This document shows, piece by piece, positions 61,525-64,000 of a stretch of DNA of 64,000 bases. Source of the stretch: COMBO-56-21 sp963705355 (lineage in GTDB: Archaea > Thermoplasmatota > Thermoplasmata > UBA10834); NCBI GenBank assembly GCA_963705355.1, contig OY970070.1, positions 186,001-250,000 on the forward strand. Reading direction: 5' to 3'. Made by a program: the position numbers and the translations under genes. The notes beneath the pieces were generated by a model. It was not told the origin of the DNA. It worked only from the letters and a program-made list of their open reading frames with translations, and ran no database searches. Each line of letters starts with the position of its first letter. The first letter of the stretch is position 1.

Positions 61525-62924
61525 TCACCAAGCTTGAAGTCGCTGTGTAGTTCCTCAACAGCCTTCTTCGCATCGATCTTCCTGATGATGAATGAGATGT
61601 TGAGTTCCGATGAACCCTGGGCGATTGCGCGGATGTTCACACCCTTGTTTGCCATCGTGCCGAAGACGCGCGCAGCCACTCCAGGGGTTCCCTTCATGCC
61701 TGCACCCACGACAGCCACTATGCTGAGGCCGTCCTCCATCGAGACCTCTCTGACCTGTCTGGAACCCAGAAGCGACAGTTCAAGGGCGTTCTGTGCCTTT
61801 TGCCCGCTTGCCTTCGGGATGGCGAGCGTGATGCTCTCCTCGGACGAGCTCTGCGAAATCATCAGGACATCGATCTCTTCGTCCGTCAAGATCTGAAGCA
61901 CCTTTGCAGCGAGTCTCGGCGTCCCTACCATGCTTGCGCCGCTCACCGTGATCAGACTGACATCGTTGATGTTGGTGATTGCCTTGACGACGTCTCCGGC
62001 CTTGATCTTGACCTCGCTTTCGATCACAGTGCCCTCTGCATCTGGATCGTGCAGGCTCTTGACCCTGAAGGGCATCTGGTACTTCGCTGCGCATTCGAGC
62101 GCTTTCGGGTGTATCACCTCTGCCCCGAAATGCGCCAGCTCCATCGCTTCAGCGAATGAAATCGCCTTGATCATCTTGGCGGACTTGACTATCTTGGGAT
62201 TCGCTGTCATCAGCCCATCGACATCCTTCCAGACCCAGACCTCATCCGCCTTGATCGCAGCGCCGATGATGGATGCAGTGTAGTCCGAGCCGCCCCTTCC
62301 CAGGGTCGTCTGAACGCCGTCTTGCGTGGAGGCAATGAATCCGCTGATGACAGGAATGGAGCCCTCGTCCAGCAGGGGGTCAAGGATCTGCTTCACCTGG
62401 TGAATCGTCACATTCATGAGCGGAGACGCGTCTCCAAATCGATCATCAGTCACTATTCCGGCCTCTCCTCCAGTCAGAGCTTTCGACTTCATTCCTAGGT
62501 CCTCGACGACTCCTTGAAGAAGCGGAGTCGAAAGCTTCTCGCCATAACTGACAACGAAGTCCTTCGATCGTGGCGTCAGTTCGCCTATGTGTGCGATGCC
62601 GAGTAGGATGTTCTTCAACTCATCTGCGCGGCTGTTCACCACAACCATGGTTCTGCTGAGAACCCGCTCATCCATTATCGCTGCCTCTGCAGCCTTCTTG
62701 TGCTTCGAGAGAATTGCATCCATGAAATCATGGACGGCCTTCTTGTCCCCTTTGCTGGCTCTAGTTGCGATGTCCGAAAGCGAGTCGGTCACACCGTACA
62801 TCGCGGATGTCACGACGACGAGCCTGCGGTCACCTTTGTGATACTTCCTTACGATCGTCCCCACTTTTCTGAGCTTGTCGCCGTCTGCGACGCCAATGCC
62901 GCCGAACTTCATTACGATCTTCAT
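61521..62924 (-). CDS. lysC: Aspartate kinase with tandem ACT domains
   Basis: This 467-residue amino-acid-kinase-fold enzyme phosphorylates aspartate. FVVSYGEKLSTPLLQG near residue 142 and TLGRGGSDYTASIIGAAIKA near 209 (substrate and ATP sites) are canonical, and two ACT domains follow (about 310-465: ITVSGASMVGTPRLAAKVLQ, VVGAGMKGTPGVAARVFGTM), giving feedback control. The first signature is unusual: KFGGIGVADG rather than KFGGTSV. It is 37 nt downstream of homoserine dehydrogenase and overlaps ilvD. Confidence 0.93.
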   Translation of the reverse strand: MKIVMKFGGIGVADGDKLRKVGTIVRKYHKGDRRLVVVTSAMYGVTDSLSDIATRASKGDKKAVHDFMDAILSKHKKAAEAAIMDERVLSRTMVVVNSRADELKNILLGIAHIGELTPRSKDFVVSYGEKLSTPLLQGVVEDLGMKSKALTGGEAGIVTDDRFGDASPLMNVTIHQVKQILDPLLDEGSIPVISGFIASTQDGVQTTLGRGGSDYTASIIGAAIKADEVWVWKDVDGLMTANPKIVKSAKMIKAISFAEAMELAHFGAEVIHPKALECAAKYQMPFRVKSLHDPDAEGTVIESEVKIKAGDVVKAITNINDVSLITVSGASMVGTPRLAAKVLQILTDEEIDVLMISQSSSEESITLAIPKASGQKAQNALELSLLGSRQVREVSMEDGLSIVAVVGAGMKGTPGVAARVFGTMANKGVNIRAIAQGSSELNISFIIRKIDAKKAVEELHSDFKLGD

Positions 62925-62961
62925 GTTTGGACCTACAGGAATCGAAGCCCGACAAAAATAC

Positions 62962-63978
62962 CTATCGGGCGAAAGTCCTCCTTATCTCGATGAGGTCTCT
63001 GAGAACAGAGCTGGCCGTCTCCATCCCGCCCGCTCCCTTTCCCACCAGCGTTATCTCGCCTGCTGGATGTGTGTCAAAGGATATCGCGTTGAATGTGCCG
63101 CTGACATTGAGGGGGTGTGTGGTCGGGACCTCCTGAGGTCCCACTTTGGCATGCCTCTCCATCCTTCCAATCAGCTTAATCACGTTGCCTCTGGACTTTG
63201 CGGTTTCGATGTCCTTCTGGGTCACTTCCGCCATACCTTTTATCCCGACGTCCTTGAGGGACATGCTTGTGCCCAGAACATAGTTCGACACTATGACCAG
63301 CTTACAGGCGGTGTCGAAACCGCCGATGTCGTATGACGGGTCTGCCTCAGCGTATCCCAGCTTCTGGGCCGCTGCGAGGGCGTCCTTCATGGCAACTCCT
63401 TCGGCCGCCATCCTGCTGAGTATGTAGTTGGAGGTGCCGTTCAAGATGCCTCTTATCGACCTGATCTTGCTGCCTTCGAGGCACTTTTTCGCGAAGTCGA
63501 GTACGGGCGTCCCACCGCCGACCGTCCCGCTGAACTTGAAGATCACGTGATTGTGGCCTGCGAGCTCGATGAGCGCTGGCATGGCAATTGCGAGTGGCCC
63601 TTTGTTGGTGCAGATCACATGGCGACCTTCTCCCATGGCTGCCTTCAAATGGCTGAGACCAGGTTCGCCCTTGCCGAGATCTGTGGGCGTCGTCTCGATC
63701 ACGACCTCGCACTCGATATCCCTTATCGCATCCACGCCGCCTACCCCTTCGCGATAGATGTCGTCACCGAGTCCTTCGAGTGAGCCAGAACGCTTCTTCG
63801 ATGCTATCGCCTTGTTCGGATCTATCCCGTCTGGGGACACAGCGGCCCCTTTGCTGTCGACAATGCCCATGATCTTTGGCCGAAGCCCGAAATCGTGATC
63901 GAGCTCCTTGGCTTCGTGGTCAATCAACTCGCAGAAGCTCTGAGCAACCACTCCAAAACCGACCAGAACGACCCTCAT
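62962..63978 (-). CDS. hom: Homoserine dehydrogenase (short, no ACT domain)
   Basis: This 338-residue enzyme has an N-terminal Rossmann fold (VVLVGFGVVAQSFCELI), then VVIETTPTDLGKGEPGLSHL near residue 93, HVICTNKGPLA near 118, and catalytic-domain strings GTVGGGTPVLDFAKKCL near 151, GILNGTSNYILSRMA near 178 and EADPSYDIGGFDTACKL near 211 with the catalytic Lys/Asp. It reduces aspartate semialdehyde to homoserine. The C-terminal ACT domain of longer forms is absent. GGAGG precedes the ATG at about 10 nt, inside the end of an upstream frame. Confidence 0.95.
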   Translation of the reverse strand: MRVVLVGFGVVAQSFCELIDHEAKELDHDFGLRPKIMGIVDSKGAAVSPDGIDPNKAIASKKRSGSLEGLGDDIYREGVGGVDAIRDIECEVVIETTPTDLGKGEPGLSHLKAAMGEGRHVICTNKGPLAIAMPALIELAGHNHVIFKFSGTVGGGTPVLDFAKKCLEGSKIRSIRGILNGTSNYILSRMAAEGVAMKDALAAAQKLGYAEADPSYDIGGFDTACKLVIVSNYVLGTSMSLKDVGIKGMAEVTQKDIETAKSRGNVIKLIGRMERHAKVGPQEVPTTHPLNVSGTFNAISFDTHPAGEITLVGKGAGGMETASSVLRDLIEIRRTFAR

Positions 63979-63979
63979 C

Positions 63980-64000
63980 TCACGCGCCCTCCAGAAGTTT
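63980..64000 (-). CDS. 3' end of an upstream gene cut by the window
   Basis: The last bases read KLLEGA and a stop in a frame ending one base before the hom ATG. This is consistent with the tail of an overlapping-operon gene, but it is too short to name. Confidence 0.25.
   Translation of the reverse strand, partial: KLLEGA

Noticed and set aside
1..64000. CRISPR array, insertion sequence or prophage
   Set aside because: No spaced direct repeats, transposase, integrase or cas-like gene was seen anywhere in the window.

Overview
The window looks like a piece of an archaeal chromosome, most probably Thermoplasmatota-like Euryarchaeota. That placement is inferred from gene content without any search. 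The archaeal markers are ribosomal protein L10e, RNase P protein 4 (Rpp21), an archaeal Dph2 diphthamide enzyme, an archaeal-type threonyl-tRNA synthetase with its own N-terminal editing domain, archaeal TATA boxes (TTTAAATA-like) ahead of several genes, and ether-lipid genes (geranylgeranyl reductase and a tetraether-synthase-like radical SAM protein). Base composition is moderately GC-rich, so many long antisense open frames occur; these were discarded. No rRNA, convincing tRNA, CRISPR array, transposase or integrase was seen.

Layout. 1-6.5 kb: an edge-truncated MttB-family methyltransferase, a double-GNAT acetyltransferase, a phosphate transporter with its DUF47/PhoU-like partner, a small duplicated membrane protein, a flavodoxin, a truncated B12-radical-SAM fragment and a short alkyltransferase-like protein. 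6.7-10.1 kb: a two-gene heterodisulfide-reductase module in which MvhD, HdrC and HdrB domains are fused in one chain beside HdrA. 10.3-15 kb: a broken FAD enzyme, an aminotransferase, a flippase and imidazolonepropionase. 15-21.2 kb: a four-gene redox operon (molybdopterin catalytic subunit, Fe-S subunit, NrfD membrane anchor, tungsten aldehyde oxidoreductase). 21.4-25.7 kb: surface-glycan genes. 25.8-29.6 kb: membrane-lipid genes in the order tetraether synthase, ferredoxin, geranylgeranyl reductase, with a divergent TrmB-type regulator and a palindrome in the shared promoter.

29.5-36.7 kb: a giant secreted protein of about 1480 residues with a lamin-tail domain, flanked by two CPA2 antiporters. 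36.7-45.2 kb: information processing (SerRS, YhbY, Rpp21, L10e, Dph2, ThrRS) and an archaeosine/preQ0 precursor set (queD, queC, queE) preceded by a methanogen-marker MtxX-like gene. 45.3-49 kb: a CorA-like transporter without the GMN signature, an ACT protein, a winged-helix regulator with clustered operator-like repeats, and an unrecognised 491-residue protein. 49.1-54.8 kb: a leuA-leuC-leuD-leuB operon and divergent prephenate dehydratase. 54.8-59.8 kb: a 47-residue membrane miniprotein, a 7TM-DUF835 protein and a secreted subtilase. 59.8-64 kb: a hom-lysC-ilvD operon.

Together the genes suggest an organism that makes most of its own amino acids, builds membrane-spanning lipids and a glycosylated surface, degrades peptides outside the cell, and runs ferredoxin/disulfide/tungsten-based redox chemistry. 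Nothing in the window shows methanogenesis directly: no mcr genes are present.
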